In this document: in pieces, positions 43,578 through 51,737 of the stretch | How positions within the stretch are numbered: the first letter of the stretch is position 1 | How the letters are laid out: each line of letters begins with the position of its first letter | DNA from: Fimbriimonadaceae bacterium | GTDB lineage: Bacteria; Armatimonadota; UBA10988 | Direction: 5' to 3' | Assembly (NCBI GenBank): GCA_020850355.1 | Contig: JADZEX010000004.1 | Coordinates: 1 to 64,000 of the forward strand | Length of the DNA stretch: 64,000 bases | Notes under the pieces: generated by a model | What the model was told of the DNA's origin: nothing | The model's database searches: none | The model's input: only the letters and a program-made list of their open reading frames with translations | Program-made: the position numbers and the translations under genes

Positions 43578-44543
43578 ATGGCTCGACGTCGGCGCGAGTT
43601 CTGGACCGCGATCTGCTGCCTCGCCCCCAGTGCGGTGGTGATCACGGCGTTCCACCTCTGGCCACTGCTCTACGCCGCCTGGGTGAGCCTGCACGATTGG
43701 GGCATCAAGCAGGGCCCCCTGGTCGGCCTCGCCAACTACCGCGAGGCCCTCGGCAGCGCGAAGTGGTGGCAGTCGCTGGGGGTCACCGGCTGGTACGTCC
43801 TGGGCACCGTCCCGGCGACGCTGCTGCTGGCCTACCTGATCGCCGAACTGCTCAACCGCCCGCTGCGCGGCCGCAGCTTCTACCGCGTGCTCTTCTTCAC
43901 GCCCTACATCGTCTCGCCGGTGGCCGCTGCGGCGGTCTGGCGCGGACTCTTCAGCCGCGTCTCGCTGCCGGTCAACCACTGGCTGGTCGCACACGGGTGG
44001 CAGATCAACGAGTCGGGCATCTGGCTAATCGAGCCGCGGGGGCTGTTCCAGTGGATCGCCGAGGCCCACGGCGCCAGCGTGCCAAGCTGGGCTCACGGCC
44101 CGTCGCTGGCGCTTTGCTGCATCATGGTCGTGGCGATCTGGACCAATCTCGGCTTCGCGACGGTGGTGCTGCTGGGCGGGCTGTCGCAGATTCCCACGGA
44201 GGTCTTGGAGGCCGCCCGGCTCGATGGCGCCACCGGCTGGCGGCTGCGGCGGCAGATCATCTGGCCGCTGCTCTCCCCGGTGCTCTTCTTCCTGCTGATC
44301 GTCTTCGTGATCCGCGCGTTCCAGGCCTTCAGCCAGATCTACGTGTTGACCGGCCAGAACGACCTGCTCGGGACGACCTCCACGGCGACCTACTACATCT
44401 GGCAGGAGGCTTTCCAGAGCGGCGGCAAGGGGCCGGGTTTCGGCTCGGCGGTGGCCTACCTGCTATTCGTGATGGTGCTCGCCCTGACCTGGCTGCAGTT
44501 TGCGGTGCTCGGCCGCCGGGTGCATTACGGGAGCGGCGAATGA
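43578..44543 (+). CDS. Sugar ABC transporter permease (MalF-like)
   Basis: 321 residues with six membrane helices. The EAA loop reads TEVLEAARLDGATGWRLRRQ, then IIWPLLSP, which fits a carbohydrate-uptake (CUT1) permease. NYREALGSAKWWQSL and YRVLFFTPYIVSPVAA are typical of MalF/UgpA-type subunits. No Shine-Dalgarno sequence is found; the promoter (43543-43571) places the transcript start at the ATG. It overlaps the second permease by 4 bases. No substrate-binding protein or ATPase gene is found in the window. Confidence 0.9.
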   Translation: MARRRREFWTAICCLAPSAVVITAFHLWPLLYAAWVSLHDWGIKQGPLVGLANYREALGSAKWWQSLGVTGWYVLGTVPATLLLAYLIAELLNRPLRGRSFYRVLFFTPYIVSPVAAAAVWRGLFSRVSLPVNHWLVAHGWQINESGIWLIEPRGLFQWIAEAHGASVPSWAHGPSLALCCIMVVAIWTNLGFATVVLLGGLSQIPTEVLEAARLDGATGWRLRRQIIWPLLSPVLFFLLIVFVIRAFQAFSQIYVLTGQNDLLGTTSTATYYIWQEAFQSGGKGPGFGSAVAYLLFVMVLALTWLQFAVLGRRVHYGSGE

Positions 44544-45358
44544 TCGCCTGGTGGCGGCGGCACGACCTCGGGACGCACCTCCTGCTGCTGCCGCTGGGGC
44601 TGCTGATGGCGGCCCCGTTCCTGTGGATGCTGGGCACGTCGCTGAAGACCTTTGAAGAGACCACCAACCTCTGGCCCTGGCCCGCAGTCCCGCAGTGGCA
44701 GAACTACGCCGAGGCCTGGCGGGCCGCGCCGTTCGGCCGCTACTTCCTGGTCTCGACCGTGACCGCCGCCGCGGTCACCGCCAGCGTCGTGCTGACCGGT
44801 CTGCTCGGCGGTTACAGCTTCGGCGCGCTGCGCTGGCGGGGGCAACAGACCGTGCTGGGAGTCTATCTGGCCACGATGATGGTGCCGTTCGAGGTGATCC
44901 TGATCCCGAACTACCTGATCGTCCAGAAGCTGCACTGGATCGACCGCTTCCCGGCGCTGATCGTGCCCTGGGCGGCCAACGTCTTTTCGGTCTTCCTGGT
45001 GACGCAGGCGTTCAGGTCGTTGCCGAAAGACTTCCGCGAGGCGGCGATGCTCGACGGCTGCGGGCATTGGCAGTACCTCTGGCGGATCGCCGCGCCGCTG
45101 GTCGCGCCGAGTCTGGCGACCGCCGCCATCTTCGCCTTCCTGGGCAGTTGGAACTCGTTGCTCTGGCCGGTGATCGTCCTCAACAGCGAACGGATGCGGA
45201 CCGTCGAGATGGGGCTCAGCAGCTTCTTGCAGGAAGAAGGCGCCAGCCTGCACCTGCTGATGGCCGGCAGCGTGGTGGCGTTGCTGCCGGTGCTGCTGGT
45301 CTTCCTGGCGATGCAGCGCCGCTTTATTGAAGGGCTGGCGGCGGGACTGAAAGGCTGA
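44540..45358 (+). CDS. Sugar ABC transporter permease (MalG-like)
   Basis: 272 residues, six helices. The EAA loop is KDFREAAMLDGCGHWQYLWR. LLMAAPFLWMLGTSLKT and MMVPFEVILIPNYLI are typical MalG/UgpE features. The start overlaps the MalF-like stop (ATGA), so the pair is translationally coupled. The 3' end overlaps the convergent CaCA exchanger gene by 35 bases (45324-45358). Confidence 0.92.
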   Translation: MIAWWRRHDLGTHLLLLPLGLLMAAPFLWMLGTSLKTFEETTNLWPWPAVPQWQNYAEAWRAAPFGRYFLVSTVTAAAVTASVVLTGLLGGYSFGALRWRGQQTVLGVYLATMMVPFEVILIPNYLIVQKLHWIDRFPALIVPWAANVFSVFLVTQAFRSLPKDFREAAMLDGCGHWQYLWRIAAPLVAPSLATAAIFAFLGSWNSLLWPVIVLNSERMRTVEMGLSSFLQEEGASLHLLMAGSVVALLPVLLVFLAMQRRFIEGLAAGLKG

Positions 45359-46523
45359 ACGCCGCCGTCGGCTGATGCTCGGGCGGCAGATGGAAGAAGA
45401 GCACTGCCAGCATCAGGTAGACCGTCAGCAGCAGCACGCCCTCCAGCCAGTGGCTCTCGCCGTCGTTGCTGATCTGACTGACCGTCAACGCCGCCAGCCC
45501 GACCGCGGCGATCTCGGGGACCGTGAAGACCAGGTCCATCGGCATCCCCAGCGCCCGACTCAGCAGTACCAGCACCGGCGCCACGAACAGCGCGATCTGG
45601 ATCGACGAGCCGATCGCAATGGACAGCGAGAGGTCCATGCGGTTCCGCAACGCCACCATCACGGCGGTGCTGTGCTCGGCGGCGTTGCCGACGATCGCCA
45701 CCACGATCACCCCGACGAACAGCTCGGTCATGCCCATCGCCGCGGCGGCCTCGTGCACCGAACCGACCATCAGCTCGGCCAGGATGCCGACGCCGACCGT
45801 CGCCACCACCAGCACGCCCAGCGCGCGACGAATCGACCACGGCTCGTGGCCGCCGCCGTGGTCCTGCGCCGCGGCCTCGTCGTCTTCGGCACTGCCGACG
45901 TAGAGGTGCTTGTGGGTGCGCAGCGTGAAGACCATGCTGAGGGCGTAGACCACCAGCAAGAGGACCGCCAGCTCGGTGCTGATGGCCTGCACCTTGCTGC
46001 CCACCGGCGGGGCGAAGTGTATGAACAGGCTGGGGATCAGCAGCGCGATCACCGCCAGGTACATCAGCGTCGAGCCGAGCTGCGTGGCGGTCGGGTTGAA
46101 GCGCTGCACGTTGTACCGCAGGCCGCCGGCCAGCAACGCCAGACCGAGCACCAGCAGCACGTTGCCGATGATCGAACCGGTCAGCGAGGCTTTCACGATG
46201 CCGTGCATCAGGGCCGCCTGCTGCGGCTGCCGGGCCGCCTCGACGAGCGCCATGCCGGCGATGATCAGCTCGGCGGCGTTGCCGAAGGTGGCATTCAGCA
46301 GCCCGCCGATGCCCTCCCCCAGACGCCGCGAGATCTGCTCGGTGGCGTGGCCCATGAAGCCGGCGATGGGGATGATGGCCAGCGCCGCACAGATGAAGAT
46401 GGCGGTCGGGCTGCTCCACGACGCGTGCCGCAGATGCCCGATCTCCAGCACGATCGAGACCGGGAAGAGCACCAACAGCCAGTTCAGCGATGGTCGGCGG
46501 AGAGCGTCGAGCAGCGCGCGCAT
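45324..46523 (-). CDS. Calcium/cation:proton exchanger, CaCA superfamily (CAX-like)
   Basis: 399 residues, about eleven helices. The two alpha-repeats are present: GHATEQISRRLGEGIGGLLN with ATFGNAAELIIA, and FVGVIVVAIVGNAAEHSTAV. A short acidic loop (DDEAAAQDHGGGHEP) separates the halves. CAX proteins expel Ca2+ in exchange for protons. GAGGTGACC precedes the ATG. It is last in the minus-strand run from the GH gene at 51617, 50 bases after the previous stop. Confidence 0.93.
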   Translation of the reverse strand: MRALLDALRRPSLNWLLVLFPVSIVLEIGHLRHASWSSPTAIFICAALAIIPIAGFMGHATEQISRRLGEGIGGLLNATFGNAAELIIAGMALVEAARQPQQAALMHGIVKASLTGSIIGNVLLVLGLALLAGGLRYNVQRFNPTATQLGSTLMYLAVIALLIPSLFIHFAPPVGSKVQAISTELAVLLLVVYALSMVFTLRTHKHLYVGSAEDDEAAAQDHGGGHEPWSIRRALGVLVVATVGVGILAELMVGSVHEAAAAMGMTELFVGVIVVAIVGNAAEHSTAVMVALRNRMDLSLSIAIGSSIQIALFVAPVLVLLSRALGMPMDLVFTVPEIAAVGLAALTVSQISNDGESHWLEGVLLLTVYLMLAVLFFHLPPEHQPTAAFSLSVPPPALQ

Positions 46524-46573
46524 GGTCACCTCGCGGGTCGAAGTGTGACGCGTTGGCGCGCCGGGCGCCGGCC

Positions 46574-47209
46574 TCAACGGACCAGCGGCAGGGCGGCCAG
46601 CAGGGCCAGACAGGCGGCGCGGGTGTGGTAGGGATCGACGCCGAAGCTGACGTCGCGGTCGCGCCAGTACTCTTCGAGCACCGCCGGCAGCAGCAGCGCC
46701 AGCCAGTAACAGGCGACCCGCTCGAACGGCGAGCAGGCGATCTGGAGCCGGGCCAGGGCGACCGCCGTCAGGCCGAGCAGCCCCAGCACGAAGGCCCTCA
46801 CGGCCGGCGAGGCCGGCCCGGCGGCGCGGCTTAGCAGCAACGCGGTCAGCGCCACCAGCGGCAGCAGCCAGACGTCGCGCAGGCGCGACGCGTCGACCAG
46901 CAGCGGTGACAGGCTGGTCGGGCCGCAACTGGCCAGGGCCACCAGCAGACCGGAGCCAATCGCCGCGCGGGGCGGAGAGGCACCGCGGTCGAGCAGCCAG
47001 GTCTGTAGCAGCGCGGCGCCAGCGGTGGCGACGAACAGCCGCAGCAGGTAGACCGGCGGCGCGGCGGCCCCGCTGTGGAGCAGCAGCACCGCCACCGCGG
47101 TGCCCCCGGCCGCCGGCAGCCACCACCAGTCGCGCCGCCGGGCCACCCGCGCCAGCAGCGTGAAGAAGGTGTAGACCGCCAGGCCAGCCAGCACCAGCAG
47201 CGCGCCCAT
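46574..47209 (-). CDS. Polytopic membrane protein of unknown function
   Basis: 211 residues, with about seven hydrophobic segments separated by short Arg-rich loops, ending EEYWRDRDVSFGVDPYHT. No family is recognised. Its ATG overlaps the miaA stop (TGATG), so it is translationally coupled to miaA. Confidence 0.7.
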   Translation of the reverse strand: MGALLVLAGLAVYTFFTLLARVARRRDWWWLPAAGGTAVAVLLLHSGAAAPPVYLLRLFVATAGAALLQTWLLDRGASPPRAAIGSGLLVALASCGPTSLSPLLVDASRLRDVWLLPLVALTALLLSRAAGPASPAVRAFVLGLLGLTAVALARLQIACSPFERVACYWLALLLPAVLEEYWRDRDVSFGVDPYHTRAACLALLAALPLVR

Positions 47210-48141
47210 CAGCCGCTCACCTCCGTCCACCAATCCACCAGGCGTTGTCCGGTCGCCGTCGCGGACTCGGTCGCCGCCAGCTCCAGCCAGGTCACCCCGG
47301 GCAGGCGCCGGAACCAGGTCAACTGCCGCCGCGCGAACCGCCGGGTGTCCTGCTTGGTGAGCGCCACGGCCTCCTCCCAGGTCAGCTCGCCGGCCAGCGC
47401 CGCCCGCAGTCGCCGGTAGCCGAGCCCTTCCAACGCCTGGCAGTTGGCGGGCAGGCCTTGCTGCAAGAGGTATTCTAACTCCTCACGCCACCCGGCCGCC
47501 AGCATCGCGTCGACCCGCCATTCGATGCGCTGGTACAGCTCCGCCCGCGGCCGGGTCAGACCCACCAGGTGGTAGCGCAACGGCACCGGCCGCGTGCCGG
47601 CGGCGGCGTGGTGCGCGCTGAGCGGCTGCCCGGTGAGCTCCCACACCTCCAGGGCGCGAATCACGCGCTTGCGGTCGGCGACCTGCAGCCGTGCCGCGGT
47701 CGGGGGGTCGACCGTGCTCAGGCGCGCGTGCAACTCGGTGCTGCTGGCCGCCTCCAGCCGCGCTCGCAGCGCCTCGTCGGCGGCCACGCCGGTCAGCGAC
47801 CAGCCCTCGACCAGGGTGCTGAGGTAGAGCCCGGTGCCGGCCACCACCACCGGCAGCCGCCCGCGGGCCGCGATGTCCAGCAGGCAGGCCTCCGCCGCCA
47901 CGCGGTACTCGGCCACCGTGTAGGCCGTCGCCGGGTCCAGGAAGCTGGTCAGGCGGTGCGGTACCGCCGCCCGCTCGGCCGCCGTCGGAGCAGCCGAGCC
48001 GATCTCGCAGCCGCGGTAGATCTGCCGCGAGTCGGCGGCCACCACTTCGCCGCCGAGGTGCTCACAGAAGGCAATCGCCGCCGCGGTCTTGCCGACCGCC
48101 GTGGGACCCAGAATCACCGCCGCTGCGGGCCGGTCGCTCAT
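47209..48141 (-). CDS. miaA: tRNA dimethylallyltransferase
   Basis: 310 residues. MiaA transfers a dimethylallyl group to A37 of tRNAs reading U-starting codons. The P-loop is GPTAVGKT (12-19); ADSRQIYRGCEIGSA is the substrate-binding loop, and VVAGTGLYL and KQDTRRFARRQLTWFR (the C-terminal helix) are diagnostic. The start overlaps the pyrE stop by 4 bases (ATGA). Confidence 0.97.
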   Translation of the reverse strand: MSDRPAAAVILGPTAVGKTAAAIAFCEHLGGEVVAADSRQIYRGCEIGSAAPTAAERAAVPHRLTSFLDPATAYTVAEYRVAAEACLLDIAARGRLPVVVAGTGLYLSTLVEGWSLTGVAADEALRARLEAASSTELHARLSTVDPPTAARLQVADRKRVIRALEVWELTGQPLSAHHAAAGTRPVPLRYHLVGLTRPRAELYQRIEWRVDAMLAAGWREELEYLLQQGLPANCQALEGLGYRRLRAALAGELTWEEAVALTKQDTRRFARRQLTWFRRLPGVTWLELAATESATATGQRLVDWWTEVSG

Positions 48142-48713
48142 CCCACGCCGAGGTCGGCTCGTCCGAACAGTGCCTCGAACCGGTAGCCCGCCGCGGCGAA
48201 GTTCTCAACCGCGCCCTCCTGGCGGTCGACAATGCTCAGGACCACCACCACCTCGACCTGCGGGTACGCTTCCCGCAGCGCGCCGATGGCGTCGAGCGTC
48301 GAGCCGCCGGTGGTGGTGGTGTCCTCGACCATCGCCACCCGCGTCACGCCGCTCAGGTCGGGCCCGGCGATGCGGTCGCCCAACCCGTGGTCCTTGGCGG
48401 CCTTGCGCACGATGAACCCCTGCAGCGGCTGCGGCGTCTCGGCCGACAACGCGACCATCGCCCCGACCAGCGGGTCGGCGCCGAGGGTCATCCCGCCGAC
48501 CGCCTGCACCCCCAGCCCGCTCAGCCGGTCCAACAGCAGCAGGGCGGTCAGCCGCAGGCCCTCAGCCTGCAGCGTGACGTCTTTGCCGTTGACGAAGTAA
48601 TGGCTCTGCCGCCCGGAGGCCAGTGTGAAAGACTGGCCGGGCGCCGCCACCCGCAGGGCGTCACGACGAATCAGCTCCAGCAGCCGCGCCCGCTGCGTCG
48701 CCAGGTTGCTCAT
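48138..48713 (-). CDS. pyrE: Orotate phosphoribosyltransferase
   Basis: 191 residues. PyrE makes orotidine 5-monophosphate from orotate and PRPP in pyrimidine synthesis. FTLASGRQSHYFVNGKDVTL is the N-terminal signature, IVRKAAKDHG the catalytic loop, and VAMVEDTTTTGGS (126-138) the PRPP motif. Its first 53 bases overlap the end of the upstream membrane-protein gene, in a different frame. Confidence 0.96.
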   Translation of the reverse strand: MSNLATQRARLLELIRRDALRVAAPGQSFTLASGRQSHYFVNGKDVTLQAEGLRLTALLLLDRLSGLGVQAVGGMTLGADPLVGAMVALSAETPQPLQGFIVRKAAKDHGLGDRIAGPDLSGVTRVAMVEDTTTTGGSTLDAIGALREAYPQVEVVVVLSIVDRQEGAVENFAAAGYRFEALFGRADLGVG

Positions 48714-49035
48714 CGACCGTCTCCTCGGCAGCCGTCACCCACCGGCTCAGCCGGCCGCGCGACCACCAGACTCCCAGCAGCGCCGCCACCGGCAGCGTCA
48801 GTCCGATCCAGACCTTCTCGGTCGCCGACAGCGCCGGCTCGCGGCGCCAGATCCCCAGCATCAGCAGCAGGCGCACCAGCCACCAGCAGGCCTGCCAGCA
48901 GAGTACCACCAGCAGCCCATCACGCAACCAGGGCTGCTGCCGGAACGCCACCACCGTCAGCGTCAGGAACAGCAGCCCGCTCAGCCCGAAGCCGAGCGAC
49001 ACCCAGCGTCGCCGCCGCCCCGCGAGGTGGGCCAT
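48661..49035 (-). CDS. Small membrane protein of unknown function
   Basis: 124 residues with three hydrophobic segments (about 12-30, 36-60, 72-90) and a polar Ala-rich tail. The tail overlaps pyrE by 53 bases. The ATG overlaps the stop of the preceding GH gene (TGATG). No family is recognised. Confidence 0.65.
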   Translation of the reverse strand: MAHLAGRRRRWVSLGFGLSGLLFLTLTVVAFRQQPWLRDGLLVVLCWQACWWLVRLLLMLGIWRREPALSATEKVWIGLTLPVAALLGVWWSRGRLSRWVTAAEETVDEQPGDAAGAAAGADSS

Positions 49036-51617
49036 CAGGGGGCCGTCAGGCTGTAGATCGCGGCCTGCTGCGCCGGGTCGATGCGCAGCGTCAGGGCCTC
49101 ACCGCGGGTCAGCGGCACGTCGCCGCGCGGGGCGCCGCTGCCATCCAGCGCTTGCGCCCGCAGCGCCTGCTGGGTGCGCAGGGTGATCGTCGCCCGCAGC
49201 GGTTCGGCCAGCGTCGGCCCGCTGCCCCACTTGTTGCTGACGCTGGTGAAGGTCTCGTTCCACTCCATGCCCTGATTCACCACCGCTCCCAACAGCACCA
49301 GCAGCAGTTGCTTCGACTGCGCCACTGGCTGGCCGTCGCGGCTCGCCAGCAAGAGCGTCGCGAAGTTGCGGCCACCAGCGGCCAGCTCGACCGTCAGCGG
49401 TCCGACGGTGACCGCCCGGCCGCCGATCCGGCCGACCACGGCCAGCAGTTGCGGGGTCTCGACCTGCGCGCTGGCGGGCGTTCCGGCAAACCAGCGGAAG
49501 GCGGCCTCCGGCGGGGTCAGCCAGCCCGCCGGCCCCGGCGCTGGGGTGGCCTCGCCGACCAGCCGCGGGGCCCTGTCGCCGGCCACCAGCCGCAGGCCGA
49601 GCCGCGCCTCGCCCGCCAGCCGCGGCTCCGCGCCGGCCAGGCTCCAGAGCTTCTCAGGCGCCGCTTGCCCGGCGGCGATCAGCGCCGGGAGCCGGTCTCG
49701 CCCGACCTCCAGCAGCACCTCGCGCGGCGCCGGCGGCAGCAGGCCCTGGCGCAACAGCAGCGCGGCGAAGGGCGCCGTGGCGAGGTGGGCCGGGTCGCCG
49801 GCCAGGTTGAAGTAGCCGGTCAGCTTCTCGGCCCGGTAGTGGTCGTCGCTGCTGGCGAAGGTGAACTGGTAGACGCCGTCCCAGTCTTGCAGCGCCGCCA
49901 TCGCGGCGACCAGCGGGAACATCTCGGCACGGTAGAAGTTCGGCGCCGGGTGGTTGTACTCGCTGACCGTGAAGGCCCGGCCCGCCACCCGGTGCATCGC
50001 CAGTCGGCTCAGCGTGCCGCCGCTGGCCGACTCCACCAGCGGCGTGTTGCCGATGCTCCAGTTGGCCGGGTCCCAGGGCTTGCCGGGGAAGCTGGGGTGC
50101 TGCCAGTAGCTGTGCATGTCGACGAAGCTGCAGCCGTCGACCTCGCGCTGGATCCCGCCGATCCCGCCGTAGCTGCCCTGGGTGCAGATGATTGGGGCGC
50201 GCAGGCCGATCGTCTCGCGGAGGTGCCGCGTCAGCGTGGCGACGTAGCGGCGTTCGACCTCCAGCAGGTACCGCACCCAGTCGACGCGCTGTTCCTTGAG
50301 GCCGCTGCGGATGGGTGCAGGGAGGTCCTCGAAGCGGGCGTCGGCCGGCAGGTCGAGGCCCGAGCCGGGCCGCAGACTGACCTCCGCGAGTTCGACCGCG
50401 CCCGGGCTATTGCCGAGGTTGAAGCTCAGCCGGACCTTCTCGGCGACGGTCTCGGTGGCGCTGAAAACCAGCGTGTGCCGCGACCAGGTGGCGGTCAGAT
50501 TGGCGCTGCTGTTGAGTCCCAACATGCGCCAGTCAGGCTCCTGCAGCCGGACCCCGAGGCTGATGCTGCGGGCCGGGTCAGCCCGGCCGGCGAAAGACAG
50601 GGTGTAGGTCCGTTCAGCCGTCAGTGAGAGCCCGCGGCGGTGTACCTGGAAGTCCCAGGCGCGGGTGCCCGGCTTGGTCTGCACCGCCCGCAGCGCCGGG
50701 CCACCGGCCGGGCCGGCCGTCGGCAGCACCTGCATCGTCGCCTCGGCCGGCGCGGGCGACTCCAGGATCCAGCGCTCGGCGCCGCGGTCGAAGCGGCCGT
50801 CGGCCACCAGTTCGGCCCCGAGCGGCTCGCCGCCGGCCTGCCACGCCGCGCGGCACTTCGCCGACGTGCCGTAGCGCTCGCGCAGCCAGGCCCCCCAGCC
50901 CGTCAGCAGCGGCTGCAAAAGGTCCGGCGGCAGCGCCAGCAGGTCGCTCGAAAAGGCTGCCCCGAGCAGTGTGTTCTCGTTGTTCAGTTCGCAGACCAGC
51001 ATCCCCGGCTCGTCGGCCCAGCGCCGTTTGGTGTACGGGTTGACGTGCGTCAGCAGCAGGCTGGCGTACTGCCGCTGCTGCTCGATCAGACGCGGGTGGA
51101 AGTAGTCGATCACCTTGCCGTAACGGAAGGCGTAGGGGATCGCCGCGAAGTCGACCCCGGCGTAGTTGCGGGAGACATGCAGGTTGAGGTTGAGGAAGAT
51201 CCCCTGCTGCAACAGCTCGGCGGCGAAGCGGTCGAGTTTGTCGAGCTGCGCCGGGTCAAGGGCCGTCTGCTGGGCGTCGGCCCACAGCCCCCGCGGTGCC
51301 GTGGCGTTGTCGATGTGGTGGAACCGCACGACGTTGATCCCGAGCTGGCGGAAGCGGCGGGCAATCTGCGGCGCCAGTTCGGCCGGGGGGAAGGCCCCGG
51401 CGAAGGTGACGTTGGTGCCAAGGAACCGCAGCCGGCGGCCCTGCCGGTCGTAGCAGTGGCCGTCGCGGAGGGTCACCGGGCCGAGCTGATCGGCGGGCGT
51501 GTCGTTCAGGAAGCCGATGTCCAGCAGGCTGGGCGCCGTGGCCGTGGCCGGCACCACCAGGGGGAAGCCCCCCTCGAAGGGTTGGGCGGTCAGCAGCAGG
51601 GCGGTAAGCCACAACAT
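49035..51617 (-). CDS. Secreted GH5-like (clan A) glycoside hydrolase with inserted carbohydrate-binding module
   Basis: 860 residues with a short signal peptide. The catalytic barrel has RFLGTNVTFAG, INVVRFHHID, the acid/base E214 in CELNNENTLL, and the nucleophile E553 in VSEYNHPA, as in clan GH-A. Between them, about residues 275-420, a CBM4/9-like beta-sandwich is inserted (LVADGRFDRGAERWILES). The C-terminal 200 residues are beta-rich. It could be an endo-beta-mannanase/glucanase or related enzyme. Its stop overlaps the next gene start, so it is translationally coupled to a run that includes pyrE and miaA. Confidence 0.8.
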   Translation of the reverse strand: MLWLTALLLTAQPFEGGFPLVVPATATAPSLLDIGFLNDTPADQLGPVTLRDGHCYDRQGRRLRFLGTNVTFAGAFPPAELAPQIARRFRQLGINVVRFHHIDNATAPRGLWADAQQTALDPAQLDKLDRFAAELLQQGIFLNLNLHVSRNYAGVDFAAIPYAFRYGKVIDYFHPRLIEQQRQYASLLLTHVNPYTKRRWADEPGMLVCELNNENTLLGAAFSSDLLALPPDLLQPLLTGWGAWLRERYGTSAKCRAAWQAGGEPLGAELVADGRFDRGAERWILESPAPAEATMQVLPTAGPAGGPALRAVQTKPGTRAWDFQVHRRGLSLTAERTYTLSFAGRADPARSISLGVRLQEPDWRMLGLNSSANLTATWSRHTLVFSATETVAEKVRLSFNLGNSPGAVELAEVSLRPGSGLDLPADARFEDLPAPIRSGLKEQRVDWVRYLLEVERRYVATLTRHLRETIGLRAPIICTQGSYGGIGGIQREVDGCSFVDMHSYWQHPSFPGKPWDPANWSIGNTPLVESASGGTLSRLAMHRVAGRAFTVSEYNHPAPNFYRAEMFPLVAAMAALQDWDGVYQFTFASSDDHYRAEKLTGYFNLAGDPAHLATAPFAALLLRQGLLPPAPREVLLEVGRDRLPALIAAGQAAPEKLWSLAGAEPRLAGEARLGLRLVAGDRAPRLVGEATPAPGPAGWLTPPEAAFRWFAGTPASAQVETPQLLAVVGRIGGRAVTVGPLTVELAAGGRNFATLLLASRDGQPVAQSKQLLLVLLGAVVNQGMEWNETFTSVSNKWGSGPTLAEPLRATITLRTQQALRAQALDGSGAPRGDVPLTRGEALTLRIDPAQQAAIYSLTAP

Positions 51618-51737
51618 CGGCCGGCTCCGTGGTGAGCGGCCCCCTTCGACACCCGGCGGCCGACTCCTCGCCAAACCGGCCGCGCGGCAGGACTCGGCCC
51701 CGCCGCGGCGAAGGTGCGACCGTCGGGAGATCCAGCG

